Below, in pieces: positions 17,728-25,812 of a DNA stretch of 64,000 bases. Numbering within the stretch: the stretch's first letter is position 1; every line of letters begins with the position of its first letter. The DNA is taken from positions 100,817 to 164,816 of the forward strand of contig CAZEDW010000003.1 in the NCBI GenBank assembly GCA_964510955.1, read 5' to 3'. The notes under the pieces were generated by a model. The model ran no database searches and was not told where the DNA came from. It saw only the letters and a program-made list of their open reading frames with translations. The translations under genes and the position numbers were made by a program. This DNA comes from JAFLCM01 sp964510955. Its GTDB lineage: Bacteria > Planctomycetota > Phycisphaerae > Phycisphaerales > UBA1924.

Positions 17728-17781
17728 TCGGCGCGGGCCGGAAGCCGCGGCGTTCCCGACCGCCCGCGATAGACTCCGCCC

Positions 17782-19461
17782 ATGCAGCTGCCCCGCGAGG
17801 TGTCCCTCGCCGACAAGTGCCAGCTCCTGTTCGGCGGGTCCATCATCGTCATCATGGCCCTGGCCCTGGTGGCGCCGTGGCTGCGGCTGAACTCGGTGGT
17901 GGAGCAGTCGCAGCTGGCCACGTCGCGCCAGTTCGCGCGCTGGGCCCAGGACAACCTCAGTGACCCCTCCCAGCTCGCCGGCGCGCACGAGTGGGCCGCC
18001 GGCGAGGCCGACGGGTCCGAAATGCGGATGCGTTACACGCCCTGGTTCGATTGGGAGCGTGAGACCGGCGAGAGCGGCCCCGGCGAGCCCGGGTTCCGCG
18101 CCGCGGCCCGCAAGAAGTTCGACACGATCAAGCCCGGTGGCTCCGGGGCGTCAGAGCTCTTCGAATCAGCGTCGGAAGAGAAAGGCCGCGCGTACAGGTA
18201 CGCCATGCTGGTCACAGGACCCGACGGCAAACGAACCGGCGTGCTGACGCTCGAGCGCCGCAGCACCGATACCGCCCGGGTGCTCCTGCAGAACCGGCTC
18301 ATCGTCGCCGGCGCAATGATCGGCGCAGCCGTGCTGGCGCTGCTGGTCTTCTACCTCATTACGACACGGCTCATCCTCGGGCCGGTGCGCCAGCTCCGCG
18401 ACACCGCCGAGCTGGTCCGCGCCGGCAACCTCGACACCCGCTCGGAGATCCACACCGGCGACGAGTTCGAGGAGCTCGCCGAGGCGTTCAACAGCATGCT
18501 GACCGACCTGACGCAGCAGCAGCAGCAGCTCCGCGGCGTCAACCGCACGCTCGACCTCGAGCTGACCAAGCTCGCCGAGCGCAACCTGGCCCTCTACGAC
18601 GCCGCCCGCCTGAAGGGCGAGTTCCTGGCCCGCGTCAGCCACGAGCTCCGCACCCCCATGAACGCCATCATCGGTTTCGCCGAGCTCCTGCAGGAAACCG
18701 CGGTTGGCGACCGCGACAACCCGGTCCGCGCCGGCGAGCCCGACCGCGTCGCCAAGCGCCAGAAGTACGTCACCAACATCCTCTCGGCCGGGCGCACGCT
18801 TCTGGAAATGATCAACGACCTGCTCGCCATGGCCCGCATCGAGGCCGGCAACATCGACTTCGCCGTGCAGGACACCAGCGTGGCCCAGTCGTGCGAGGGA
18901 CTGCTGGCCCTCATCAAGCCGCTGGCCGACAAGAAGTCGATCCGCCTTGTCCTGCAGCTCCCCGGTCATGCTCCGGCGAATGCCCAGCCCGGCTCGACCG
19001 CCGGCGACGCCGAGCTCCCGATCATCCGCACCGATCCCAAGAAGTTCGAGCAGATCGTCTTCAACTTTCTCTCCAACGCCGTCAAGTTCACGCCGGAGAA
19101 CGGGCAGGTTACCCTGCGGGCCGAGCGCCTCCGCGGGGCCGACGGGGTGGACCGTGTGCGCGTCAGCGTGCTCGACACCGGCCCGGGCATCCCCAAAGAC
19201 CAGCACGCCTTCGTCTTCGAACGCTTCACCCAGATCGACGGCAGCCGGACGCGCGAGCACCACGGCACCGGCCTGGGCCTGGCCATCGCCAAGGAGTTCG
19301 CCGAGCTGCTCCAGGGCGAGATCCAGCTGCTCTCCGAGCCGGGGCGGGGCAGCATGTTCAGCCTGATCGTCCCGCTGACGCTCGACGAGGCCGCCGCCAA
19401 GGATGCCGCCGGCAAGGTGATCAGCCGCGTGCGCGAACGGGGGAGGGTCGGCGTTGCCTGA
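17782..19461 (+). CDS. Membrane sensor histidine kinase with HAMP domain
   Basis: This 559-residue sensor kinase has membrane segments at about 14-35 and 172-195, with a periplasmic sensor region between them. A HAMP domain follows (about 196-250), then a coiled region containing five consecutive Gln. HisKA has its phosphoacceptor His near 287 (ARVSHELRTPMNAIIGF). The HATPase domain shows an N box (FNFLSNAVKFTPE near 431), G1 (DTGPGIPKD), F (FERFTQIDG) and G2 (GTGLGLAIAKEF). All catalytic motifs look intact. No response regulator is adjacent, so it is an orphan kinase. The next gene overlaps its 3' end by eight bases. The signal is unknown. Confidence 0.93.
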   Translation: MQLPREVSLADKCQLLFGGSIIVIMALALVAPWLRLNSVVEQSQLATSRQFARWAQDNLSDPSQLAGAHEWAAGEADGSEMRMRYTPWFDWERETGESGPGEPGFRAAARKKFDTIKPGGSGASELFESASEEKGRAYRYAMLVTGPDGKRTGVLTLERRSTDTARVLLQNRLIVAGAMIGAAVLALLVFYLITTRLILGPVRQLRDTAELVRAGNLDTRSEIHTGDEFEELAEAFNSMLTDLTQQQQQLRGVNRTLDLELTKLAERNLALYDAARLKGEFLARVSHELRTPMNAIIGFAELLQETAVGDRDNPVRAGEPDRVAKRQKYVTNILSAGRTLLEMINDLLAMARIEAGNIDFAVQDTSVAQSCEGLLALIKPLADKKSIRLVLQLPGHAPANAQPGSTAGDAELPIIRTDPKKFEQIVFNFLSNAVKFTPENGQVTLRAERLRGADGVDRVRVSVLDTGPGIPKDQHAFVFERFTQIDGSRTREHHGTGLGLAIAKEFAELLQGEIQLLSEPGRGSMFSLIVPLTLDEAAAKDAAGKVISRVRERGRVGVA

Positions 19462-20179
19462 ATCTGACGTCAGTACTCCGAGCGCGCCCCCGGGGGCGGT
19501 CTGGCACTACGCGCTGGACGACAAGGCGTTCGGCCCCGTGGAGGCCGGGGTCGTGCACGACCTCATCGCCCGCGGCGTCGCCGACGGCGCAACGCTGGTC
19601 TGGCGCGAGGGCTGGCCGGCGTGGCGCGCGATGGCCGACACGCCCGAGTTTTCGCCCGCGCTCCCCAAGCCCGCCATCCCCGAGCGCCGCCTTGGCCCGG
19701 AGGTTCCGCGCATCCCTACCGACAGGACCTCGATGATGCGTCTGGTGGTCCGCCGCATCGGCGCGGCGCTGATCGACCAGCTCGTGCTATTGGTGCCCGG
19801 CTGCGCCATCGGCACGCCCCTGCTGCTGCTCATGCTCATCCGAGGCAAGACGCTCGGAGACCTCTTCAGCCTCACCCCCTCCGACCCCGAGATGTGGATC
19901 ATGTTCGCCACCTCCTGGGGGATCCAGTGGGTCTACGAGGCCCTGATGGTCTCGTCGCGGCTCCGCGCCACGCTCGGCAAGCGCGTGTGCGGCCTGGTGG
20001 TGACGGATCACTCGGGGCACGGGCTGAGCTTCGGGCAAGCCTCGCTCCGGTACTGGATGAAGCTCCCGTCGGCGGCTCTGTTCCCGCCCCTGTACTGCGT
20101 CGCGCTCGCCACCGGCGGCGTCAAGTGCCTGCACGACATCATCGCCCGGACGCTGGTGTGGCGTCGAGCGCGCGAGTAA
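19454..20179 (+). CDS. GYF_2-domain RDD-family membrane protein
   Basis: This 241-residue protein starts with a GYF_2 (DUF4339) domain, about residues 14-60 (WHYALDDKAFGPVEAGVVHDLIARG ... WREGWPAWRAMAD), continuing into an RDD membrane domain with the Arg-Arg and Asp of the family (VVRRIGAALIDQLVLL) and three or four hydrophobic helices. The role is unknown; RDD proteins are often linked to transport or ion homeostasis. The TTG start at 19454 follows a GGGAGGG ribosome binding site and overlaps the kinase gene by eight bases, so it is probably co-translated with that kinase and may be a functional partner. Confidence 0.85.
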   Translation: MPESDVSTPSAPPGAVWHYALDDKAFGPVEAGVVHDLIARGVADGATLVWREGWPAWRAMADTPEFSPALPKPAIPERRLGPEVPRIPTDRTSMMRLVVRRIGAALIDQLVLLVPGCAIGTPLLLLMLIRGKTLGDLFSLTPSDPEMWIMFATSWGIQWVYEALMVSSRLRATLGKRVCGLVVTDHSGHGLSFGQASLRYWMKLPSAALFPPLYCVALATGGVKCLHDIIARTLVWRRARE

Positions 20180-20207
20180 GCATCACGGGATGCGAAGGCG
20201 CCCCGGC

Positions 20208-20600
20208 TCAGCAGACTCTGCCGAATCGGATGAGGAACAGCGTCAGGTCCTGCGTGTTCACGACGCCGTCACCGTTCATGTCCTGCAGGACGCCGGCGCC
20301 GACGTTCTGGCCGAACTTGATCAGGAAGAGCGTGAGGTCCTGCGTGTTGACCTGCCCGTCGCCGTTGAAGTCGCCGGGGCAGAACGGCGGAACGGCCCAG
20401 AACCCGCCCTGCACCGAGAGCGACCCGCCGGTCATCGGCGCGCCGGCGTCAAACTGCCCGATCGTCCCCGAGAGCGACAGACCGCCACCCGTGGACGTCC
20501 CGCCTCCGCAGTCGATGGTGTACCAGTCGATGGACACCTGGGCCTCGGCGGCGGCGGCGAGGGTGAGCATCGCGAGGGCGGTGGCGGTGGCTTTGAGCAT
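20208..20600 (-). CDS. Secreted GC-type dockerin-repeat protein
   Basis: This 130-residue exported protein has a signal peptide (about 1-20, ending AEAQ). A Gly/Ser-rich beta segment (IDWYTIDCGGGTSTGGGLSLSGT) follows, then two EF-hand-like calcium-binding repeats at 77-89 (DFNGDGQVNTQD) and 107-119 (DMNGDGVVNTQD), each followed by LTLFLIxFG, and the chain ends in a cysteine. This layout is the GC-type dockerin domain common in Phycisphaerae-like planctomycetes, thought to be a surface-sorting or anchoring module rather than a cellulosome dockerin. I use the ATG at 20600; a TTG 15 bases upstream is the alternative. Confidence 0.85.
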   Translation of the reverse strand: MLKATATALAMLTLAAAAEAQVSIDWYTIDCGGGTSTGGGLSLSGTIGQFDAGAPMTGGSLSVQGGFWAVPPFCPGDFNGDGQVNTQDLTLFLIKFGQNVGAGVLQDMNGDGVVNTQDLTLFLIRFGRVC

Positions 20601-20764
20601 GGCTGTTGGCTCCAATGTATGTCACGCCAACGCCGGGTCAATGCAGTTCCGCCCAGCAGACTGATTTTTTCTGTCCCGGCCGTGCCAAACAAGGCCGAGT
20701 CGTGTTCCGTTCGGGGCCGGGCCGGCGCACGGGCCGGCGCTGGGTCCACCCCTACGATCGACCC

Positions 20765-21928
20765 ATGGAATCCGCCAGCTCATCCCGGGACTTGATGGGC
20801 GGCCTCGCGAAGCCGCTCACTATCGGTCCCGTGCGCCTGGCCACGAACCTCCTGCTGGCCCCGATCGCCAACTACTGCGACCTGGCCTTCCGCATCGTGT
20901 GCCGGGAAGAGGGCGGCCTGGGCCTGGCGTGCACCGACCTGCTTTCCCCCCACGGCCTGCTCCGCGGAACCGCCCAGTCGCTCGACCTGGCCCGAACCAA
21001 CGAGCTCGACCAGCCCATCGGCATGCAGCTCTACGGGGCCGCGACGGACATCATGTGCGACGGGGCACGCTGGGCCGTTGACCACGGCGCCACCGTCATC
21101 GACATCAACATGGGATGCCCGGTCGACAAGGTGACCAAGAAGAACGGCGGGTCGATGCTGCTGTGCCGGCCCGACAGCACCGTGCGGATGGCCGAGGCAA
21201 TCGTGAGGGCCGTCGAGACCGCGTCCCGGGGGCGCGTCCCGGTGACCGCGAAGATGCGGCTGGGGTGGGACTCGGGCTCCATCGTGGCCCCGGCGCTGGC
21301 GCGCGAACTGGAGAAGGTCGGCATTGCCGCGGTCACGGTGCACGGCAGGACAACCGAGCAGCGGTTCACGGGCACCGCCGACTGGTCGGGCATCGCACGG
21401 GTGGTCGAGGCGGTGGAGCGCATCCCCGTCATCGGCAACGGCGACGTGGCCACGCCCTCGCACGTGGTGGCGATCATCCAACAGACCCGGTGCGCGGGCG
21501 TGATGATCGGCCGCGGAGCACTCTCGGCGCCGTGGATCTTCAGGCAGGGGTGGGAGGCGCAGGAGCAAATCGCAAAGAGCAAATCGCAAATGGCAAATGA
21601 GGGGCCCGTTGCTCCGATATTTGCCCTTTGCGATTTGCCATTTGCCATTTGCCCCCTCCCCGACCCCCCCGATCCCCACAAAATCGCCATCATCCGGCGC
21701 TACCTCGACCTCATGGTCGAGTACCGCGGCGAGCACTACGCGATGAACCACATCCGGCGCCGGATCACGTGGTTCGCCAAGCGCCTGCCGCCGTGCAAGC
21801 CCTTCAAAGAGAGAATCCGCGAAGCGCCCGACCCCGCGGCGGTGCACGCGGCTTGCGACGAGTACCTCGCCGGCGGCCTGCGCTCACGCGGGTGGGAGCC
21901 TGAAACGGCGTCCGCGGCCGAATTCTGA
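20765..21928 (+). CDS. tRNA-dihydrouridine synthase (DusB-like) with an in-frame repeat insertion
   Basis: Dus enzymes reduce uridine to dihydrouridine in tRNA using FMN and NADPH. The TIM-barrel half is typical: LAPIANYCDLAFR, QLYGAATDIM, DINMGCPVDKVTKKNGGS, TAKMRLGWD, TVHGRTTEQRFTG, IGNGDV and MIGRGALSAPWIF. Then, before the C-terminal helical domain (RRYLDLMVEYRGEHYAMNHIRR), about 30 residues are encoded by a palindromic repeat at 21564-21654 and read IAKSKSQMAN ... PFAICPLP. The frame stays open and both domains remain intact, so the gene is probably functional. Start is the ATG at 20765. Confidence 0.92.
   Translation: MESASSSRDLMGGLAKPLTIGPVRLATNLLLAPIANYCDLAFRIVCREEGGLGLACTDLLSPHGLLRGTAQSLDLARTNELDQPIGMQLYGAATDIMCDGARWAVDHGATVIDINMGCPVDKVTKKNGGSMLLCRPDSTVRMAEAIVRAVETASRGRVPVTAKMRLGWDSGSIVAPALARELEKVGIAAVTVHGRTTEQRFTGTADWSGIARVVEAVERIPVIGNGDVATPSHVVAIIQQTRCAGVMIGRGALSAPWIFRQGWEAQEQIAKSKSQMANEGPVAPIFALCDLPFAICPLPDPPDPHKIAIIRRYLDLMVEYRGEHYAMNHIRRRITWFAKRLPPCKPFKERIREAPDPAAVHAACDEYLAGGLRSRGWEPETASAAEF
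21564..21654. repeat. GCAAATCGCAAATGG-family inverted repeat inside dus
   Basis: The left arm is built of GCAAATCGCAAA and TGGCAAATG words. The right arm is CTTTGCGATTTGCCATTTGC and similar, so it folds as an imperfect hairpin. It is noticeably more AT-rich than the surrounding gene and is translated in frame. Confidence 0.85.
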
Positions 21929-21931
21929 GCG

Positions 21932-22417
21932 TCACGCGCCGGTCAGCGGCTTCAGCATCTCCACGACACAAGGCCTGAACCCCTCCGCGGCAAACGTCGC
22001 GCGGGCCTGGTCGTTGAACGCGCCGGTGTGGAGGCGGACCTGATTGACGCCCAGTTCGCGGAAGCGGTCGCAGACGGCGCGGGTGAGAGCGCGAGCCACG
22101 CCGCGCCGGCGGGCGGAGGGGATCACGAACAGGTCGTGGATCCACCCGCACTCGGGGATCCAGAAGATCGGCACCTCAGGTTCGATGGTGCAGACGACGA
22201 AGCCGGTGAGGGAGGCGGGGTCGTGGTCCTCGTGGGCCACGAAGAAGACGCTGCGCGGGTCGGCTGCCCGCTGCGGAAGCCAACGGGCATACCGGTCGAG
22301 CACATCGGGAAGCACCTTGAAACGCTCGGGGTCGTGCTGCTGGTGCAGGTCGCACAGGGCGCGGACCATCGGCAGCACGGCGGGGACATCGGCATCGGTC
22401 GCGGGGCGGACAGGCAT
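21932..22417 (-). CDS. GNAT-family N-acetyltransferase
   Basis: This 161-residue protein has a GNAT fold: PVRPATDADVPAVLPMVRAL at the N-terminus, the acetyl-CoA-binding motif A region IHDLFVIPSARRRGVARALTRAVCDRF (R/Q-x2-G-x-A), and a LHTGAFNDQARATFAAEGFRPC motif B. The substrate is unknown. The ATG at 22417 gives the typical family start; the open frame reaches further upstream. It lies downstream of the tryptophanase gene on the same strand, about 70 bases apart, and converges with dus. Confidence 0.88.
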   Translation of the reverse strand: MPVRPATDADVPAVLPMVRALCDLHQQHDPERFKVLPDVLDRYARWLPQRAADPRSVFFVAHEDHDPASLTGFVVCTIEPEVPIFWIPECGWIHDLFVIPSARRRGVARALTRAVCDRFRELGVNQVRLHTGAFNDQARATFAAEGFRPCVVEMLKPLTGA

Positions 22418-22488
22418 GGGGGATTGTTGGCGTGTCACGGGGAGCATCGGCTTGCGGACGCAAGCGTCTGCGACCAGCCGAGCCCGCT

Positions 22489-23847
22489 TCAAATCTCCTC
22501 AAACCTCGCGGTGAAGTGGCGCAGCACTTCCGGGGCCTCGATGATCCGTAGTCCACGGAGCTTGGAGCGCGCGGCGCCGAGCTCCGCCGCCACCTCAACC
22601 ACATAGTCGATATGGCTCTGCGTGTACACGCGCCGCGGGATGGCCAGGCGCACGAGTTCCATCGGGGGGTTGGGGCGCCCGGCGCCGCCGAACATCACGC
22701 TGCCGATCTCGCAGGCGCGGACGCCGCCGATGCGGTACAGGCCGCACACGACCGCCTGGCCGGGGAACTGTTCGGGCGGGATGTGGGGCACGAAGCTCTT
22801 GGCGTCGATGTAGATGGCGTGCCCGCCGGGCGGCTCGACGATCTGGATGCCCGCGGCCAGCAGCTTCTCGCCCAGGTACTCGGTGCTGCGGAGACGGTAG
22901 GTGAGGTAGTCCTCCTCGAGCACCTCCTCGAAGCCTTGGGCCATCGCTTCGAGGTCTCGCCCCGCCAAGCCGCCGTAGGTGACGTAGCCCTCGGTCAGGA
23001 TCAGCAGGTTGCAGGCGCGCTGGAACAGCGCCTTGTCGCGGATGAGCAGTACACCGCCGATGTTCACCAGGCCGTCCTTCTTGGCGGAGATGGTCGCGCC
23101 GTCGGCGAGGTCGAACACCTCGCGCGCGATCTCGCGGGCGGCACGCCCCTTCTGGCCCGGCTCGCGGTGCTGGATGAAGCTGGCGTTCTCGGCGAAGCGG
23201 CAGGCATCGAGGAAGAACGGCAGGCGGTGCCGGTCGCACACCCGCCGGATCTCGCGCAGGTTTCCAAGACTGACGGGCTGCCCGCCACCGGAGTTGTTGG
23301 TGATCGTGCACATCACCACGGGGATGCGCTCGCGCCCGACTTTGGCAATCAGCGCCTCCAGCGCGCCGATGTCCATGTTCCCCTTGAACGGATGGCGACT
23401 CCGGGGGTCCTTGGCCTCGGGGATGGGCAGGTTGACCGCCTCGGCCCCGGAGTGCTCGATGTTGGCCCGCGTGGTGTCAAAGTGGGCGTTGTTGGGGCAG
23501 ACCAGCCCCTTGCCGCCGACCAGCTCGAACAGGATGCGCTCGCTGGCGCGCCCCTGGTGCGTCGGCAGGATGTGCTCGAACCCGGTGATGCGCCGCAGCG
23601 TGTCGCGGAAATGGAAGAACGAGGGGGCGCCGGCGTAGGACTCGTCGCCGCGCATGATCCCGGCCCACTGCTCGGCGCTCATCGCGCCGGTGCCGGAATC
23701 GGTGAGCAGGTCGATGATCACGTCGGAAGAGGCGATAAGGAACGGGTTGAAGTCTGCGCGGCGGAGGATGGCCTCGCGCAGCTCGGGCGTGGTCATGCGG
23801 ATCGGCTCGACGCTCTTGATCCGGAACGGCTCGATGATGGTCTTCAT
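22489..23847 (-). CDS. tnaA: Tryptophanase / beta-eliminating lyase
   Basis: This PLP-dependent beta-eliminating lyase has 452 residues. It matches the tryptophanase/tyrosine phenol-lyase family throughout: EPFRIKSVEPIRMTT at the start, IDLLTDSGTGAMS, LPTHQGRASE, TITNNSGGGQPVS, DACRFAENASFI, the PLP lysine region ISAKKDGLVNIGG near 255, TYGGLAGRD and AIPRRVYTQSHIDYV. The segment GVRACEIGS has Ile where tyrosine phenol-lyases carry the arginine that recognises the phenol ring, so tryptophan (giving indole, pyruvate and ammonia) is the more likely substrate. That choice is inference. No leader peptide or permease was seen next to it. Confidence 0.88.
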   Translation of the reverse strand: MKTIIEPFRIKSVEPIRMTTPELREAILRRADFNPFLIASSDVIIDLLTDSGTGAMSAEQWAGIMRGDESYAGAPSFFHFRDTLRRITGFEHILPTHQGRASERILFELVGGKGLVCPNNAHFDTTRANIEHSGAEAVNLPIPEAKDPRSRHPFKGNMDIGALEALIAKVGRERIPVVMCTITNNSGGGQPVSLGNLREIRRVCDRHRLPFFLDACRFAENASFIQHREPGQKGRAAREIAREVFDLADGATISAKKDGLVNIGGVLLIRDKALFQRACNLLILTEGYVTYGGLAGRDLEAMAQGFEEVLEEDYLTYRLRSTEYLGEKLLAAGIQIVEPPGGHAIYIDAKSFVPHIPPEQFPGQAVVCGLYRIGGVRACEIGSVMFGGAGRPNPPMELVRLAIPRRVYTQSHIDYVVEVAAELGAARSKLRGLRIIEAPEVLRHFTARFEEI

Positions 23848-24206
23848 CGGGCGATGCTAGGGGCGGGGGCAGGCGACGGCGGCAATGGTGCGCGCAGAAG
23901 GCCCGAGGCTGAAACATTTCAGAGTGATTCCAAACCGTCAGCTGCGGTCAGAGCAATAACTGCAACCCACCCGCCGCGCGGCCGGCGCCGGGACGCACCT
24001 CGATCGTGCCACGGGCTTTGACGCGATGCCCGTGGCGGGGGCCTTGACAACATGAAGGGTGAACAGCCCGGGTATCGGCCCCGAGCGGCCAAAGCCCGTG
24101 GCACCCCCAATGCAACCGTGCCAATCACGACCAAGGGCAATCTTACGGAATCGTGCGAACGAACGGCGTCAATGGTCGAATGACTGGGCCAGAAACGGAG
24201 GCGTCC
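23848..24206. other. Intergenic region with one palindromic element
   Basis: This stretch separates the divergent tnaA and serine hydrolase genes and has no supportable gene. It holds one copy of the GTGCCACGGGC element (24006-24104). A good ribosome binding site (CGGAGG at 24196) precedes the ATG at 24207. I see no convincing sigma-70 promoter pair. Confidence 0.6.
24006..24104. repeat. GTGCCACGGGC-family palindromic element, copy A
   Basis: This 99-bp element has perfect 14-bp terminal inverted repeats, GTGCCACGGGCTTT (24006-24019) and AAAGCCCGTGGCAC (24091-24104). Its interior, including CCTTGACA, GGGTGAACAG and GGCCCCGAGCGGCC, is shared with copy B on the far side of the serine hydrolase gene. 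Confidence 0.85.
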
Positions 24207-25331
24207 ATGGCGCGATGGTTTCGTTCGCCCCTTGCCGTGCTCACGATGTTGACCTGTGTTCTCGCCGGGGCGCGGGGGGTGACGGCGGAGTCAGGCGCGA
24301 GCGCGGCAGCGGGAGAGGCCGCGGCAGACGCGGCGTTCATCGAACAGATCGATGCCCTGGCCGCACGGGAGTTGGCCAAGAAGGGCGCGGTCGGGCTCTC
24401 GGTGGCGGTGGCGCGGGGCGACCGCATCATTCTGAGCAAGGGCTACGGCATGGCGGACATGGAGAACGGCATCGCCGCGACCGACGCGAGCGTGTTCCGC
24501 ATCGCGTCGGTCACCAAGCAGTTCACGGCGGCGGCGATCCTGCGGATGGTCGAGCAAGGGAAACTGGGGCTCGACGACGATTTCACGAAATACATCGAGT
24601 TCCCCACACAGGGCAAGACCATCACCATCCGGCACCTGCTCACGCACACGTCGGGGCTCAAGAGCTACAACGATGTGCCGGGCTTCTTCGACGACATCGC
24701 GCGGGACCGCACACCTGAGAAAGTTCTCGAGCCGGTGCGCGGGCTGCCGCTGGAGTTCGAGCCGGGCACCAAGTGGACGTACAGCAACACCGGCTATCAC
24801 CTGCTGGGGATGATCATCGAGAAGGTGTCGGGCAAGACGTACGGCGAGCACATGCGCGACGAGCTGCTCACGCCGCTGGGGCTGAGCCACACCCGCTACG
24901 ACGTCGAGTCGGACATCATCCCGGGCCGGGCCCGGGGCTACGGCCTGATGAACGGCGAGGCCGCAAACGCGCCCCACCTGAGCATGACGATCCCCTACGC
25001 GGCGGGCGGCCTGGTGTCGACCGCGGGCGACCTGGTGAAGTGGGAGCTGGCGCTCAACGCCGGCAAGGTGGTGTCGCCGGAGTCCTTGGCGCTCATGACG
25101 ACGCCGTCGAAGCTGGCCGACGGGTCCGCCACCGAGTACGGCATGGGGATGTTCATGAGCCAGGTGGACGGCCACCGCAACGTCATGCACTCGGGCGGCA
25201 TGCCGGGGTTCAACTCGATGCTGGCGCACTTCACCAAGGAAAGGCTGACGGTCGCGGTGATCTCGAACAGCCCGGCGGGCTCGGCGGGGTACCTGGCGGC
25301 GGAGATTGCTCGGGCGGGGTTTGGGGGGTGA
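24207..25331 (+). CDS. Secreted serine hydrolase, beta-lactamase/DD-peptidase fold
   Basis: This 374-residue exported protein has a signal peptide (about 1-28). It shows the three class C beta-lactamase-like motifs: S-x-x-K near 100 (ASVTKQFTAAAI), Y-x-N near 191 (TYSNTGYHLLG) and HSGG near 328 in place of KTG. LLTHTSGLKSY is also typical. Such proteins include DD-peptidases, esterases and D-aminopeptidases; the substrate is unknown. The ATG at 24207 has an excellent ribosome binding site. The gene is flanked by two copies of the same palindromic element, which may reflect past movement. Confidence 0.9.
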   Translation: MARWFRSPLAVLTMLTCVLAGARGVTAESGASAAAGEAAADAAFIEQIDALAARELAKKGAVGLSVAVARGDRIILSKGYGMADMENGIAATDASVFRIASVTKQFTAAAILRMVEQGKLGLDDDFTKYIEFPTQGKTITIRHLLTHTSGLKSYNDVPGFFDDIARDRTPEKVLEPVRGLPLEFEPGTKWTYSNTGYHLLGMIIEKVSGKTYGEHMRDELLTPLGLSHTRYDVESDIIPGRARGYGLMNGEAANAPHLSMTIPYAAGGLVSTAGDLVKWELALNAGKVVSPESLALMTTPSKLADGSATEYGMGMFMSQVDGHRNVMHSGGMPGFNSMLAHFTKERLTVAVISNSPAGSAGYLAAEIARAGFGG

Positions 25332-25337
25332 GGGGGG

Positions 25338-25358
25338 CACCCGGATTTCGTCCGGGTG
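25338..25358. terminator. Hairpin after the serine hydrolase gene
   Basis: CACCCGGA and TCCGGGTG pair around a five-base loop just after the stop. There is no U-tract, so termination is uncertain. It resembles the CCCGGAC palindrome at 11468 and may be a dispersed repeat instead. Confidence 0.4.
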
Positions 25359-25387
25359 TGTGTCCCGACCGTGCCACAAGCTCCGCC

Positions 25388-25493
25388 TGCCACGGGCTTC
25401 GCGGGCTGTGACGCCATGCCCATGCCGGAGTCCTTGACGATGCGGCGGGCGAACAGAACGGGCAATGGCCCGAAGCGGCCGAAGCCCGTGGCA
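25388..25493. repeat. GTGCCACGGGC-family palindromic element, copy B
   Basis: This is a 106-bp element with perfect 13-bp terminal inverted repeats, TGCCACGGGCTTC (25388-25400) and GAAGCCCGTGGCA (25481-25493). A partial GTGCCACAAGC lies 17 bases before it. Its interior matches copy A in the same orientation. Confidence 0.85.
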
Positions 25494-25521
25494 CCGACGC
25501 GGCATCACAGGGCACCCGCCC

Positions 25522-25812
25522 TCACGCCGCCATGGCAAGACTCTTCGTTGTCGTCTCAACCCGCCCGCTGATCTTCCGGAACGAGTCCGGAATGCTGCCC
25601 TTGCCAAATCGCTTCCACCAGTTGACGATTGTCATGCCGATACGCCGGTTTGTTTCCATGGAACGAAGCACGATAACGCCGCGGTCGTCCTCTTCGCCGT
25701 AGGCCTCTGTGCTGCGGGCGTTCTTGGAGCGGACGTAAAGCACGTCGCCCTCGGCGTCGTAGTGGAACCAGAATCTCCCGACGATTCCCTCGATGGTCTC
25801 AATCACGGCCAT
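25522..25812 (-). CDS. DUF2283-like small protein (candidate antitoxin)
   Basis: This 96-residue protein has a DUF2283-like core: HYDAEGDVLYVRSKNARSTEAYGEEDDRGVIVLRSMETNRRIGMTIVNW. Some DUF2283 proteins are encoded beside small RNase-like proteins in presumed toxin-antitoxin pairs. It is preceded, with a ten-base overlap, by a small RelE/barnase-like gene on the same strand, which fits that arrangement. No DNA-binding motif is evident; the basic C-terminus could bind nucleic acid. The ATG at 25812 is chosen because the longer open frame is a shadow of the upstream gene. Function is inferred only. Confidence 0.65.
   Translation of the reverse strand: MAVIETIEGIVGRFWFHYDAEGDVLYVRSKNARSTEAYGEEDDRGVIVLRSMETNRRIGMTIVNWWKRFGKGSIPDSFRKISGRVETTTKSLAMAA

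Noticed and set aside
20208..20600. Dockerin repeats as a sign of a cellulosome
   Set aside because: The repeat has a GC-type layout with a terminal Cys and sits on a small signal-peptide protein with no catalytic or cohesin partner nearby.
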